A stretch of DNA of 64,000 bases from Onthophagus taurus (GCF_036711975.1 NC_091966.1:1991501-2055500); one strand, 5' to 3'. Positions 11,701 to 23,600 are shown, numbered from the stretch's first letter. Notes: a model not told the origin generated them from the sequence alone. Translations and numbers: made by a program.

Positions 11701-13055
11701 AACGACTAAAGAATTAGTTGATTTATTATGTTTTTTTGAATTTAACCAAAGAAAATTGTTTACCTTCAAAAATGAGAAATGACAATGTTGTATTGAGAAA
11801 CTGATATCTCAAAAACTAAAAGATATTTTTGAAAACAGCCAAGTTCATTGAAAACCCCATAATTTGTTGTATAAATACTGATGACTTCATAACGATTAAA
11901 GAATTAGTTGATTTATTATGATTTTTTGAATTTAACCAAAGAAAATTGTTTACCTTCAGAAATGAGAAATGACAATGTTGTATTGAGAAACTGATATCTC
12001 AAAAAGTAAAAGTTATTTTTGAAAGCGCCTGTTTTCATTGAAAAGCTCATAATATGTTTCATAAATGCTGATAATTTGATTACCATTAAAGGATTAGTTG
12101 ATTTATTATGATCTTTTCAATTTATTCAAAGAAAATTGTTTACCTTCAAAAATGAGAAATGACAATGTTGTATTGAGAAACTGATATCTCAAAAACTAAA
12201 AGATATTTTTAAAAACGGTCAAGTTCATTTAAAAGCCCATAATTTGTTGTATAAATACTGATGATTTCATAACGATTAAAGAATTAGTTGATTTATTATG
12301 AATTTTTGAATTTAACCAAAGAAAATTGTTTACCTTCAGAAATGAGAAATGACAATGTTGTATTGAGAACCTGATATCTCAAAAACTAAAATATATTTTC
12401 GAGAATGGCCAAGTTCATTAAAAAGCTCATAATTTGTTTTATAAATGCTGATAATTTCATAACGACTAAAGAATTAGTTGATTTATTATGATTTTTTGAA
12501 TTTAACCAAAGAAAATTGTTTACCTTCAAAAATGAGAAATGACAATGTTGTATTGAGAAACTGATATCTCAAAAACTAAAAGATATTTTTGAAAACGGCC
12601 AAATTCATTGAAAAGCTCATAATTAGTTTTATAAATACCGATAATTTCATACCGATTAAAGAATTAGTTGATTTATTATGATTTTTTGAATTTAACCAAA
12701 GAAAATTGTTTACTTTCAGAAATGAGAAATGACAATGTTGTATTGAAAAACTGATATCTCAAAAACTAAAAGATATTTTGAAAACGGTTAAGTTCATTGA
12801 AAAGCTCATAATTTGGTGAGTAAATACTGATAATTTCATAACGATTAAAGGCTTAGTTGATTTATTATGATTTTTTGAATTTGACCGTAGAAAATTGTTT
12901 ACCTTCAAAAATGAGAAAAACAATGTTAGGTTTAAACATTAATATATCAAAAACTAAAAGATGTATTTGAAAGTGGCTTTTTTTATTGAAAAGCTTATAA
13001 TTTGTTTTATAATTTTTTGAATTTGATCGAAGAAAATTATTTACAGAAATTATTT
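8764..13055 (+). repeat. Satellite A, array A2 main part (190 bp unit)
   Basis: About 22 units with an exact 190 bp period in the middle (core starts near 9333, 9523, 9713). A variant reading tatcttaaaaactaaaag...aaaatccgcc recurs at about 9713, 10093, 10853 and 11233, so a block of about 1140 bp (six units) has been duplicated. The last units before 13055 are degenerate, as expected at an array edge. Confidence 0.97.
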
Positions 13056-14337
13056 CAGAGACGTTCAAACATCTTTCAGAATCAAAGGTACTAAAGTTAT
13101 TGATGTCTTACAATCTTAAAATAAGTAGACTTTTAAAGTTAATAAAACCCGAGCTAGAATTAGATTGAATAATTTCTTAATATAAGTATTTGATATAGAT
13201 TGTGTTATCAATGCATTTATTATACAGCTGTAACTGAAATTTAAATAATATAAACTAAAATAATAAATATTTTTTTTTTATTTTATTCTTGGTGCGTTAT
13301 AACTCATTTAACGTTCCTTCTTCTTCCTCTCTATTTAAGACAATATCTCATTTTTTATGCTTTATCAGGCCTCTTCGATTGCTGAAGTCCTTTTCGACTC
13401 TAAAATGAGGACAGGCCTCATGGTCTCTCCAATATCTCGCTCATAAAAAACGCAACATCAAGCACCCTCAGTGTTCTCATTTCTGTAGCTCTTAACATGC
13501 TTGTGGTTTTTGATATATCCGCCCAAGTTTCTGATATATAAGTCAGTATGTCGTTTTGTAGATGCTCTCTTAAAGATATCTGGAACCTTTCTTGCCTTAA
13601 CTTCTTGATGAAATTTCTGCACTTAGAGTTGTCAATGCTAATAAATTATTTAGCGTTCCTTTAATAATTAATTATTGCAACTATGTTAACGATTTCTTTC
13701 ATGTTGATAACAGCACATTAACAGTTGTTTGTGCCTTACAATTAGTGATAATTGTTTGTTTAAAGGTGGATTATGTTTGTCTATTATTACGTCTATTATT
13801 ACAATATATTGCTCTTTTGGCGAATTTTAACTGGATTTTCATTCAATATTTCAATAGAAAATTGCGTCAGCGTCGTATTTAAAAAACTAAAACGGTCAGT
13901 TCAACGAGCTCAATTGCAACGGTCGCAATTGTCCTGCCGATTACAATGCGGTCCATCCATAAAGATGAGCGCACGCGCTTGGCAGAACGAACTTGCGGTT
14001 ACATAATCTCGCAGCTACCGGTATTCTTTTGTATTATCGTGCGCTCGTGACAAAACAAAATCTATTTAGTTCCGTTTTCCACCCACAAAAAACCCACCCT
14101 TATTTAGGTTATATCTCGCCCTATTTTGCAATTAATTTCGAAACTGTTAGTATAAAAATCACACATTCATTTTCAAATCGCAAATTTATTTTTTTCTATA
14201 TAAACCTACATTGTTTTTGTCTTTTTTAATTTTTTTTTTTTGGTATAAGTCTTAGTCCGGAGTCTTTGTCTAAGTCATCGTTAAAGAATGTGGTAGTAAG
14301 TAATGTCAGTCTTGGTGGTCAAGTTTTCAAGTCCCGT
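13056..14337. other. Spacer with a decayed LINE relic
   Basis: Unique AT-rich sequence. A LINE relic lies at 13360-13620. The segment 13880-14060 is richer in GC but gives no recognisable protein. Frames at 13773-14006 and 13993-14229 have no family features. Confidence 0.5.
13360..13620 (-). mobile_element. Decayed RTE-like LINE fragment
   Basis: On the minus strand one frame reads ILTYISETWADIS, then SMLRATEMRTLRVL. This is the ...Y.SETW... ...EMR.LR... pattern found just after the reverse transcriptase domain of RTE-type LINEs. Stops follow on both sides, so only a short, old fragment remains. Confidence 0.55.
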
Positions 14338-14635
14338 CTAGAAATATGTATAAGCAGCGGCAGCGTAAGGATAAGAATAACTCGAAACGTATCCGTTATA
14401 ATACGGAGAAACGTAACTGCTGTAGGCTAATGGTGCTGTATAAGCTGAATAAGCAACAGGCGCTGACACAAGCGGTGATGTAACTAAAACGTCCGGTTTT
14501 GGTTTTGGGCTTGGAGCTGCGAAAGCCATCGCGAAGATGATGGTGAAGATGAATATCTAAAAAAAATAAAATATTTAAGCACTTTTTTTTTTAAATTATT
14601 AACTACAAAATTAATAACTTTACCGATTTGAACAT
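14338..14635 (-). CDS. Cuticle-like protein, Tyr/Ser/Ala-rich
   Basis: Exon 1 14624-14635 (MFKS), intron 14557-14623, exon 2 14338-14556; 76 residues. The signal peptide MFKSIFIFTIIFAMAFA is followed by APSPKPKPD, the divergent form of the family linker. The mature part mixes the two branches: SAPVAYSAYTAPLAYSSY, then SYSYPYAAAAYTYF at the C-terminus. It lies alone between satellite arrays A2 and A3. TATATAAG at 14706-14713 is 71 bp before the ATG. A structural cuticle role is inferred from composition and secretion; there is no chitin-binding R&R motif. Confidence 0.85.
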
Positions 14636-15124
14636 GTTGATTGTTTGTGTTTACTTTGGTCGAATGAAACCCGAAAAACTGATGCCCGATTGGAAAAACC
14701 AATGACTTATATACACAATGTGCCCATCGATGAAGCGATATTAAGTGTAAGCATACCAAAAAGCCCCATGAATACCAATTACCCTGCGGTGATCTTGTCC
14801 CATTTGATGCAATGCGAAGTCGGTGGCGGCATACCAAATTAATCGAGGTTGTGTGTTGTAGGTGTTGGCCAAGTATCAATTCTTCAATATCGTTTTGTAA
14901 CTCATTTGTGTCGAATTTCTAATTAAATTCAATTTACAAATTCTTATATAATATTATAAACTCTATTATTTTTAACATTTATATATAAAAACAAAACAAT
15001 AAAATTAAATTATTCGTTTCGTTTTGAAATTTAATTTGAATTAAAAATAAGAAGCTTTTAAATTACCTATTAAGATTAAAGTCGTACTATTAACGCGAAA
15101 TTGCGGATTATTACAAATTCTAAC
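14636..15124. other. Upstream spacer of the 14.3 kb gene
   Basis: Contains the TATA box at 14706-14713 and otherwise AT-rich unique sequence. The frames on both strands here (14484-14879, 14645-14842) overlap the promoter and have no family resemblance. Confidence 0.5.
14706..14713 (-). promoter_or_regulatory. TATA box of the 14338-14635 gene
   Basis: TATATAAG on the minus strand, 71 bp upstream of the start codon. No CCCAC element was seen just upstream. Confidence 0.55.
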
Positions 15125-15173
15125 ATCATAATGATAATGAAATCATAATGATTTTATGTATTAGGTTCAGCTG
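15125..15173 (+). repeat. Left 49 bp direct repeat enclosing satellite A3
   Basis: The same 49 bp occur at 20287-20335 with one difference (tattagg against tattggg). It contains atcataatgataatgaaatc and ends in ttcagctg. The array starts at the next base. Confidence 0.9.
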
Positions 15174-18100
15174 ATATTTTTGAAAACGGCCAAGTTCATT
15201 GAAAAGCTCATAATTTGTTGTATAAATACTGATAATTTCATAACGATTAAAGATTTAGTTGATTTATTATGATTTATTGAATTTAACCAAAGAAAATTGT
15301 TTACCTTTAGAAATGAGAAATAACAATGTTGGATTGAAAAACCGATATCTCAAAAACTAAAAGATATTTTTGAAAACGGTCAAGTTCATTTAAAAGCCCA
15401 TAATTTGTTGTATTAATACTGATGATTTCATAACGATTAAAGAATTAGTTAATTTATTATGATTTTTTGAATTTAACCAAAGAAAATTGTTTACCTTCAA
15501 AAATGAGAAATGACAATGTTGTATTGAGAAACTGATATCTCAAAAACTAAAAGATATTTTTGAAAACGGCCAAGTTCATTGAAAAGCTCATAATTTGTTG
15601 TATAAATACTGATAATTTCATAACGATTAAAGATTTAGTTGATTTATTATGATTTTTTGAATTTAACCAAAGAAAATTGTTTACCTTTAGAAATGAGAAA
15701 TAACAATGTTTGATTGAAAAACCGATATCTCAAAAACTAAAAGATATTTTTGAAAACGGTCAAGTTCATTTAAAAGCTCATAATTTGTTGTATTAATACT
15801 GATGATTTCATAACGATTAAAGAATTAGTTAATTTATTATGATTTTTTGAATTTAACCAAAGAAAATTGTTTACCTTCAAAAATGAGAAATGACAATGTT
15901 GTATTGAGAAACTGATATCTCAAAAACTAAAAGATATTTTTGAAAACGGCCAAGTTCATTGAAAAGCTCATAATTTGTTGTATAAATACTGATAATTTCA
16001 TAACGATTAAAGATTTAGTTGATTTATTATGATTTTTTGAATTTAACCAAAGAAAATTGTTTACCTTTAGAAATGAGAAATAACAATGTTGGATTGAAAA
16101 ACCGATATCTCAAAAACTAAAAGATATTTTTGAAAACGGTCAAGTTCAATTAAAAGCCCATAATTTGTTGTATTAATACTGATGATTTCATAACGATTAA
16201 AGAATTAGTTAATTTATTATGATTTTTTGAATTTAACCAAAGAAAATTGTTTACCTTCAAAAATGAGAAATGACAATGTTGTATTGAGAAACTGATATCT
16301 CAAAAACTAAAAGATATTTTTGAAAACGGCCAAGTTCATTGAAAAGCTCATAATTTGTTGTATAAATACTGATAATTTCATAACGATTAAAGATTTAGTT
16401 GATTTATTATGATTTATTGAATTTAACCAAAGAAAATTGTTTACCTTTAGAAATGAGAAATAACAATGTTGGATTGAAAAACCGATATCTCAAAAACTAA
16501 AAGATATTTTTGAAAACGGCCAAGTTCATTTAAAAGCCCATAATTTGTTGTATAAATACTGATGATTTCATAACGACTAAAGAATTAGTTGATTTATTAT
16601 GATTTTTTGAATTTAACCAAAGAAAATTGTTTACCTTCAAAAATGAGAAATGACAATGTTGTATTGAGAAACTGATATCTCAAAAACTAAAAGATATTTT
16701 TGAAAACGGCCAAGTTCATTGAAAAGCTCATAATTTGTTGTATAAATACTGATAATTTCATAACGATTAAAGATTTAGTTGATTTATTATGATTTATTGA
16801 ATTTAACCAAAGAAAATTGTTTACCTTTAGAAATGAGAAATAACAATGTTGGATTGAAAAACCGATATCTCAAAAACTAAAAGATATTTTTGAAAACGGT
16901 CAAGTTCATTTAAAAGCCCATAATTTGTTGTATTAATACTGATGATTTCATAACGATTAAAGAATTAGTTAATTTATTATGATTTTTTGAATTTAACCAA
17001 AGAAAATTGTTTACCTTCAAAAATGAGAAATGACAATGTTGTATTGAGAAACTGATATCTCAAAAACTAAAAGACATTTTTGAAAACGGCCAAGTTCATC
17101 GAAAAGCTCATAATTTGTTGTATAAATACTGATCATTTCATAACGATTAAAGATTTAGTTGATTTATTATGATTTTTTGAATTTAACCAAAGAAAATTGT
17201 TTACCTTCAAAAATGAGAAATGACAATGTTGTATTGAGAAACTGATATCTCAAAAACTAAAAGATATTTTTGAAAACAGCCAAGTTCATTGAAAAGCTCA
17301 TAATTTATTGTATAAATACTGATCATTTCATAACGATTAAAGATTTAGTTGATTTATTATGATTTTTTGAATTTAACCAAAGAAAATTGTTTACCTCCAA
17401 AAATGAGAAATGACAATGTTGTATTGAGAAACTGATATTTCAAAAACTAAAAGATATTTTTGAAAACGGCCAAGTTCATTTAAAAGCCCATAATTTGTTG
17501 TATAAATACTGATGATTTCATAACGATTAAAGAATTAGTTGATTTATTGCGATTTTTTGAATTTAACCAAAGAAAATTGTTTACATTAAAAAATGAGAAA
17601 TAACAATGTTGTATTGAAAAACCGATATCTCAAAAACTAAAAGATATTTTTGAAAACGGTCAAGTTCATTTAAAAGCCCATAATTTGTTGTATAAATACT
17701 GATGATTTCATAACGACTAAAGAATTAGTTGATTTAATATGATTTTTTGAATTTAACCAAAGAAAATTGTTTACCTTCAAAAATGAGAAATGACAATGTT
17801 GTATTGAGAAACTGATATCTCAAAAACTAAAAGACATTTTTGAAAACGGCCAAGTTCATCGAAAAGCTCATAATTTGTTGTATAAATACTGATCATTTCA
17901 TAACGATTAAAGATTTAGTTGATTTATTATGATTTTTTGAATTTAACCAAAGAAAATTGTTTACCTTCAAAAATGAGAAATGACAATGTTGTATTGAGAA
18001 ACTGATATCTCAAAAACTAAAAGATATTTTTGAAAACAGCCAAGTTCATTGAAAAGCTCATAATTTATTGTATAAATACTGATCATTTCATAACGATTAA

Positions 18101-20286
18101 AGATTTAGTTGATTTATTATGATTTTTTGAATTTAACCAAAGAAAATTGTTTACCTCCAAAAATGAGAAATGACAATGTTGTATTGAGAAACTGATATTT
18201 CAAAAACTAAAAGATATTTTTGAAAACGGCCAAGTTCATTTAAAAGCCCATAATTTGTTGTATAAATACTGATGATTTCATAACGATTAAAGAATTAGTT
18301 GATTTATTGCGATTTTTTGAATTTAACCAAAGAAAATTGTTTACATTAAAAAATGAGAAATAACAATGTTGTATTGAAAAACCGATATCTCAAAAACTAA
18401 AAGATATTTTTGAAAACGGTCAAGTTCATTTAAAAGCCCATAATTTGTTGTATAAATACTGATGATTTCATAACGACTAAAGAATTAGTTGATTTAATAT
18501 GATTTTTTGAATTTAACCAAAGAAAATTGTTTACCTTCAAAAATGAGAAATGACAATGTTGTATTGAGAAACTGATATTTCAAAAACTAAAAGATATTTT
18601 TGAAAACGGCCAAGTTCATTTAAAAGCCCATAATTTGTTGTATAAATACTGATGATTTCATAACGATTAAAGAATTAGTTGATTTATTGCGATTTTTTAA
18701 ATTTAACCAAAGAAAATTGTTTACCTTCAAAAATGAGAAATGACAATGTTGTATTGAGAAACTGATATCTCAAAAACTAAAAGATATTTTTGAAAACGGC
18801 CAAGTTCATTGAAAAGCTCATAATTTGTTGTATAAATACTGATAATTTCATAACGATTAAAGATTTAGTTGATTTATTATGATTTTTTGAATTTAACCAA
18901 AGAAAATTGTTTACCTTCAAAAATGAGAAATGACAATGTTGTATTGAGAAACTGATATCTCAAAAACTAAAAGATATTTTTGAAAACGGCCAAGTTCATT
19001 GAAAAGCTCATAATTTGTTGTATAAATACTGATGATTTCATAACGATTAAAGATTTAGTTGATTTATTATGATTTTTTGAATTTAACCAAAGAAAATTGT
19101 TTACCTTCAAAAATGAGAAATGACAATGTTGTATTGAGAAACTGATATTTCAAAAACTAAAAGATATTTTTGAAAACGGCCAAGTTCATTTAAAAGCCCA
19201 TAATTTGTTGTATAAATACTGATGATTTCATAACGATTAAAGAATTAGTTGATTTATTGCGATTTTTTAAATTTAACCAAAGAAAATTGTTTACCTTCAA
19301 AAATGAGAAATGACAATGTTGTATTGAGAAACTGATATCTCAAAAACTAAAAGATATTTTTGAAAACGGCCAAGTTCATTGAAAAGCTCATAATTTGTTG
19401 TATAAATACTGATGATTTCATAACGATTAAAGATTTAGTTGATTTATTATGATTTTTTGAATTTAACCAAAGAAAATTGTTTACCTTCAAAAATGAGAAA
19501 TGACAATGTTGTATTGAGAAACTGATATTTCAAAAACTAAAAGATATTTTTGAAAACGGCCAAGTTCATTTAAAAGCCCATAATTTGTTGTATAAATACT
19601 GATGATTTCATAACGATTAAAGAATTAGTTGATTTATTGCGATTTTTTAAATTTAACCAAAGAAAATTGTTTACCTTCAAAAATGAGAAATGACAATGTT
19701 GTATTGAGAAACTGATATCTCAAAAACTAAAAGATATTTTTGAAAACGGCCAAGTTCATTGAAAAGCTCATAATTTGTTGTATAAATACTGATGATTTCA
19801 TAACGATTAAAGATTTAGTTGATTTATTATGATTTTTTGAATTTAACCAAAGAAAATTGTTTACCTTCAAAAATGAGAAATGACAATGTTGTATTGAGAA
19901 ACTGATATTTCAAAAACTAAAAGATATTTTTGAAAACGGCCAAGTTCATTTAAAAGCCCATAATTTGTTGTATAAATACTGATGATTTCATAACGATTAA
20001 AGAATTAGTTGATTTATTGCGATTTTTTAAATTTAACCAAAGAAAATTGTTTACCTTCAAAAATGAGAAATGACAATGTTGTATTGAGAAACTGATATCT
20101 CAAAAACTAAAAGATATTTTTGAAAACGGCCAAGTTCATTGAAAAGCTCATAATTTGTTGTATAAATACTGATGATTTCATAACGATTAAAGATTTAGTT
20201 GATTTATTATGATTTTTTGAATTTAACCAAAGAAAATTGTTTACCTTCAAAAATGAGAAATGGCAATGTTGTATTGAGAAACTGAT
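15174..20286 (+). repeat. Satellite A, array A3 (190 bp unit, 380/760 bp higher order)
   Basis: About 27 units (5113 bp), the most uniform A array. Units alternate between a gaaaagctca type and a taaaagccca type, which gives a 380 bp dimer through most of the array. Between 17061 and 18580 a 760 bp four-unit block is repeated almost exactly; its marker aagacatttt is at 17071 and 17831. The array begins and ends in mid-unit, directly against the two 49 bp repeats. The high uniformity points to recent amplification. Confidence 0.97.
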
Positions 20287-20335
20287 ATCATAATGATAAT
20301 GAAATCATAATGATTTTATGTATTGGGTTCAGCTG
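20287..20335 (+). repeat. Right 49 bp direct repeat enclosing satellite A3
   Basis: Matches 15125-15173 at 48 of 49 positions. It lies between the last A3 unit and a LINE fragment. Confidence 0.9.
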
Positions 20336-20339
20336 TGAA

Positions 20340-20760
20340 ATAAATCCATACTGAGTATTTGTATTAACCTCAAAACAGAAACTAAATACCTAGGGGTAAT
20401 ACTTGACAGTAAACTAAACTGGAACTCACACTTAGATAAGGTGAGGAAAAAGGCCATCATGGCAAACCAGATCTGCCGCAGGCTCCTAGGAAGGAACTGG
20501 GGTCTCAAACTACGAATGGCTCATTGGGCCTACGTAGCAATAATCAGAACCATGGTCGCCTACGCCTCATTGATTTGGTGGCCAAAAACAGCTGGCATAA
20601 ATCCAGCGGTTAGCATGTCTTAACATAACGGGTGCAATGAGATCCTGTCCGACGGCTGCTTTGGAAGCCCTACTCGGTCTCACACCGCTCCACATATATA
20701 TACAAAAGGAGGCAGCCTTAAGTGCCTTATCACTAAAAACAGTTTCTTCACTCAAGTTAT
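20340..20760 (+). mobile_element. LINE reverse-transcriptase C-terminal fragment
   Basis: One frame (about 20345-20623) reads ETKYLGVILDSKLNWNSHL, CRRLLGRNWGLK and VAYASLIWWP, the post-catalytic region of Jockey/I-type LINEs. The frame then changes and continues from 20617 as CLNITGAMRSCPTAALEALL, then GLTPLHIYIQKEAALSAL. A few expected residues between the two parts are missing, so there is at least one small deletion with a frameshift. The element is truncated at both ends and not functional. Confidence 0.85.
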
Positions 20761-21460
20761 TATTATTATGCAATATTTTGTTTGTCTTTTCAGACATTGC
20801 TTGGTCTCTTTCTTCTATTAACGACTTCCCACACTTCTGCCCAGCCTCTTTTTTTAACTCTGTTTTTTCTCCTTTCTGACCAGTCATTTTTCAATACCTT
20901 TCATCTCTGCCAAGTATTATATCTCTATTCAATCTATGCTCAGGTTTATTTATCTAATACTACTCTCTTATCAACCTTACACCTTTCTAAGCAGTCTGTT
21001 TCTTGTCATTCCAGTCTCCACTCAATTTCTTTCCTCCCTTACTAGTCTCTTGTCAATCCCGCTTTTTCTGCTGAGTCACTTTCCAGACTCCATTCAATTT
21101 TTTTCTTCTATAACCAGTCCTTTTCGACACTTTGTACTTCATTCAGTGTCTTTTTTGTGTTTCCAGTCTCTGTTCACCCTCTTTTTAGTATTACTAATCT
21201 CTCCCCAGTTTCACGCCTTTCTGCCCACTCGGTTTCTGGTCTTTCCAGTCTGTAATCATTTTCTTTTTCAGTTTCCAACCTCTTATCAGTCTCCTAATTT
21301 GTTTTCCAATCATTTGTATGTGATTCCAGTATTGATTCAGATTCTTTCTGCTTTTCCTAGTCTCTTTCAGTCTCCAGTCTCACTCATTTTTTCTTGCCTT
21401 TCTAATTTACATTCCTTCTGTTTCATATTTGCCAAGTTATGTTTTTCTTCTTACACCATA
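20761..21460. repeat. Pyrimidine-rich degenerate repeat block, copy 1a
   Basis: A C/T-rich strand with recurring motifs such as ccagtctc, ctttcc and cattcagt. The part at 20790-20960 is clearly homologous to 29010-29160, sharing cgac(t/c)tcccaca and cagtcatttttcaat. It continues beyond the TIR element at 21461-21976. Reading frames on either strand reflect low complexity and are not called genes. Confidence 0.7.
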
Positions 21461-21976
21461 CAGGGTGTTAATGAACGACGCGACGTGCAGATATTTCAGG
21501 TGATGACGGTAGTACTCGACAAAATAGGAGAAAAATGCTAATAAACATGTGGTCTAAAATGTTTTTCTTCGGTGTTTTTGTGAATAATTATTTCAAATTT
21601 GGTATACACCTCATGTTTATAAATCTCTACAATAAAATGACAAAATCGTGAGCCACACTACCAAGGTGTCCCATTGTTTCGTGTACCTAATTTTTATACC
21701 ATCGGCAAGCTTTTGTTTGAACAGCCTGTATAATATATATAGTCATTTTGATATCGTATTTAAACTCCTTATGCTTTTCTTCAACTCTTTGGTCTAATGC
21801 GTTATTCTCGTATCTGTCACCGTTTTCAAGATACCTTAGGAAAATAGCCATAAATGTATAAAGTAAACCACTCTGTAGTGACGCATTTTTGACCACATGT
21901 TTATTAGTATTTTTCTTCTATTTTGTCGCGTACTACCGCCTCCTGAAATATCTGCACGTCATTCATTAACACCCTG
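21461..21976. mobile_element. Non-autonomous TIR element (MITE), 516 bp
   Basis: The ends are inverted repeats of about 90 bp. The left arm starts CAGGGTGTTAATGAA at 21461; the right arm is its complement and ends CCCTG at 21976. Both arms contain a GTGCAGATATTTCAGG segment. It is bounded by TA on each side (21459-21460 and 21977-21978), as expected for a Tc1/mariner-type target duplication. No transposase is encoded, so movement would depend on a transposase elsewhere. It is inserted in the pyrimidine-rich block. Confidence 0.85.
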
Positions 21977-21978
21977 TA

Positions 21979-22500
21979 TTTTGCATTTACAGCACCTGCT
22001 CTATCTATTTCTACCACTATCAGTTTTGATCCATTCACTCGCCATTCCGCTCAGCTGTTTTGTGGTCTTCCCTGACTTTGGTTAGCTTTTGCTCAGTATA
22101 TTCCTTGTCCTTCTAGTCTCCGTTCGACTTTCTTTACCCTCTTTCATCTCTGCCAAGTTATATTTCACTTTCCAGTCTCGATTCAGTTTCTTTCCTCTAT
22201 TAGCTATCTTTACCCAGTCTTCCTCTTCCTTGTCCAAACTCTATTTTGTCTTTCCAGTATCTTCTCAGTCCTTTTCTACTATTATCACTTATATTATCCA
22301 GTCTACCGCATTTCTGTCAAGCTATTTTGTGGTCTTCCACACTTTGTGCAGTATCTTTGCAATCTTTTTCTTCTGTACCATCATTATTTTGCTTTTCATT
22401 CTGTATTCAGTCTATTTCTAGTCATCCTCTTTTTTGTTTAGTTTATTTATTGACGTTCCATTCTCCATTTAGTCTGATTTCAGACTTACTTATTTTTGCC
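21979..22500. repeat. Pyrimidine-rich degenerate repeat block, copy 1b
   Basis: Continuation of the same C/T-rich repeat after the MITE, with further ccagtctc-type motifs. No gene is seen. Confidence 0.6.
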
Positions 22501-22559
22501 TAACTGTTTTTCATTTAATTTCAACATTTAGTGCATATTTAGTACAGAATGAGAAATAA

Positions 22560-22790
22560 GTGAAAGTCCTGAGAGAATAATACATGGAGAACAAGATATA
22601 TCCAAGAACATTTTCAGAATACATGAAGATCCAAAGATTGCAATGAGGACATGTGGTCAGCATGAAAGAAGGAGCGATACAGAAGCAACTTCTTAACAAG
22701 AGAATGTAAAGAGGAGCCTTGGGGAAAGGTCTAGAGCGGGATTGCAAAAAATGGGGGAAAACCCAACGAATCTTCAACAATTCCCTAAAG
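22560..22790 (+). mobile_element. Decayed LINE 3' fragment
   Basis: One plus-strand frame reads MKIQRLQ, stop, GHVVSMKEGAIQKQLLNKRM, and later GALGKGLERDCKKWGK. This resembles the C-terminal ...L.W.GHV.RM... ...GRP..RW... tail of RTE-like LINEs. It contains stops and is old. The minus-strand frame at 22511-22780 is a shadow. Confidence 0.45.
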
Positions 22791-23087
22791 ATTTATCAAA
22801 AATCGTTTTTATTCAAATTGTTGTATACGATGTCATCGTTTTGTTATATTATAACAAAAAGTGCAACTTAAAACGCATTTATCTAAGAGTTATTTTTAAA
22901 CTTGCTTCTTATTCAACATATTATGATAATTACTTCTTAAAACAATCAGAAAAATTTCACTTGACCTGGGTCGAGCCGGTACAAAAATTTCTCTGGTCCA
23001 AGGACAAAAGAAAGACCACCGAGAGTGATTATTACGTTACATAAGTTACGTAACACTTTCTTGTCGTTATATATTTATTATTATATG
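22791..23087. other. Upstream region of the cationic peptide gene
   Basis: AT-rich sequence with a perfect 10 bp palindrome GTTACGTAAC at 23045-23054 and a related attacgttac just before it. The 100-codon frame at 22742-23044 is not supported as a gene. Confidence 0.45.
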
Positions 23088-23130
23088 ACCCCCACTTTTC
23101 GCGAAAAATTTCGACACCTCCGAGTATAAA
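23088..23130 (+). promoter_or_regulatory. Core promoter of the cationic peptide gene
   Basis: ACCCCCACTTTT at 23088-23099, followed 26 bp later by TATAAA at 23125-23130. The first element is shared with eight cuticle-like genes of the cluster. Confidence 0.65.
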
Positions 23131-23215
23131 GAGAGTTGAAAAAAAGTTCGAGAGCACATCTTCATTCAACCCGATTCATACTCAATTTAGTGCTTTATTA
23201 ATCTAATTATCAAGA

Positions 23216-23388
23216 ATGAATCTCAAAGTGGTACGTTAAATCAAAGAAAAGTGTTTAATTATTTAATTTTATTGCTTTTTTAGATTTTGGTTGTTGTCGC
23301 TCTTGTTGCTTCAATTGGGATGGTTAATTCGGCACCGAGAAGAAAATTTAAGCCGATTAAAATTCTTTTAAAATTATTTAAATTTTAG
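23216..23388 (+). CDS. Small secreted cationic peptide, antimicrobial-peptide-like
   Basis: Exon 1 23216-23230 (MNLKV) with donor GTACGT, intron 23231-23283, exon 2 23284-23388 with TAG at 23386-23388; 39 residues. Residues 1-21 are a classic signal peptide (MNLKVILVVVALVASIGMVNS). The remaining 18 residues, APRRKFKPIKILLKLFKF, carry seven basic and no acidic residues; K10, K14 and K17 fall on one face of a helix and I/L/F on the other. Known linear amphipathic antimicrobial peptides look like this, but activity is inference. TATA is at 23125-23130 and the poly(A) signal AATAAA at 23441-23446. The tiny phase-0 first exon and the upstream CCCCCAC element match the neighbouring cuticle-like genes, which suggests common origin. 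It is convergent with the next gene, 212 bp away. Confidence 0.7.
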
Positions 23389-23600
23389 ATATTATAATGT
23401 TAGCTTAATTTTTTACGATTTCTTTTGTACTAATTTATAGAATAAAAACTCCAAAAATTGAATGAAGGAAAGGGTTTTATTTCAAAATCATAATTTTACA
23501 CGGATTTTCAGAAATTATTTACAAATCATTTACAATTTCCTATGAAACTAAATGAAACTAAAGAAAAAGAAGAAGGGTAGACATCATCGAAGAAAGAATT

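Noticed and set aside
535-20286. Regular repeats as a CRISPR array
   Set aside because: Units are contiguous 180-190 bp satellites in a eukaryotic genome, without short repeats and unique spacers.
20936-22503. Several Leu/Phe/Ser-rich plus-strand frames up to 201 codons, looking like membrane proteins
   Set aside because: They come from the pyrimidine-rich repeat, in which every frame gives Phe, Leu and Ser. They overlap each other and the MITE.
22742-23044. 100-codon plus-strand frame
   Set aside because: It starts in a LINE relic and runs into the promoter region of the peptide gene. No family features.
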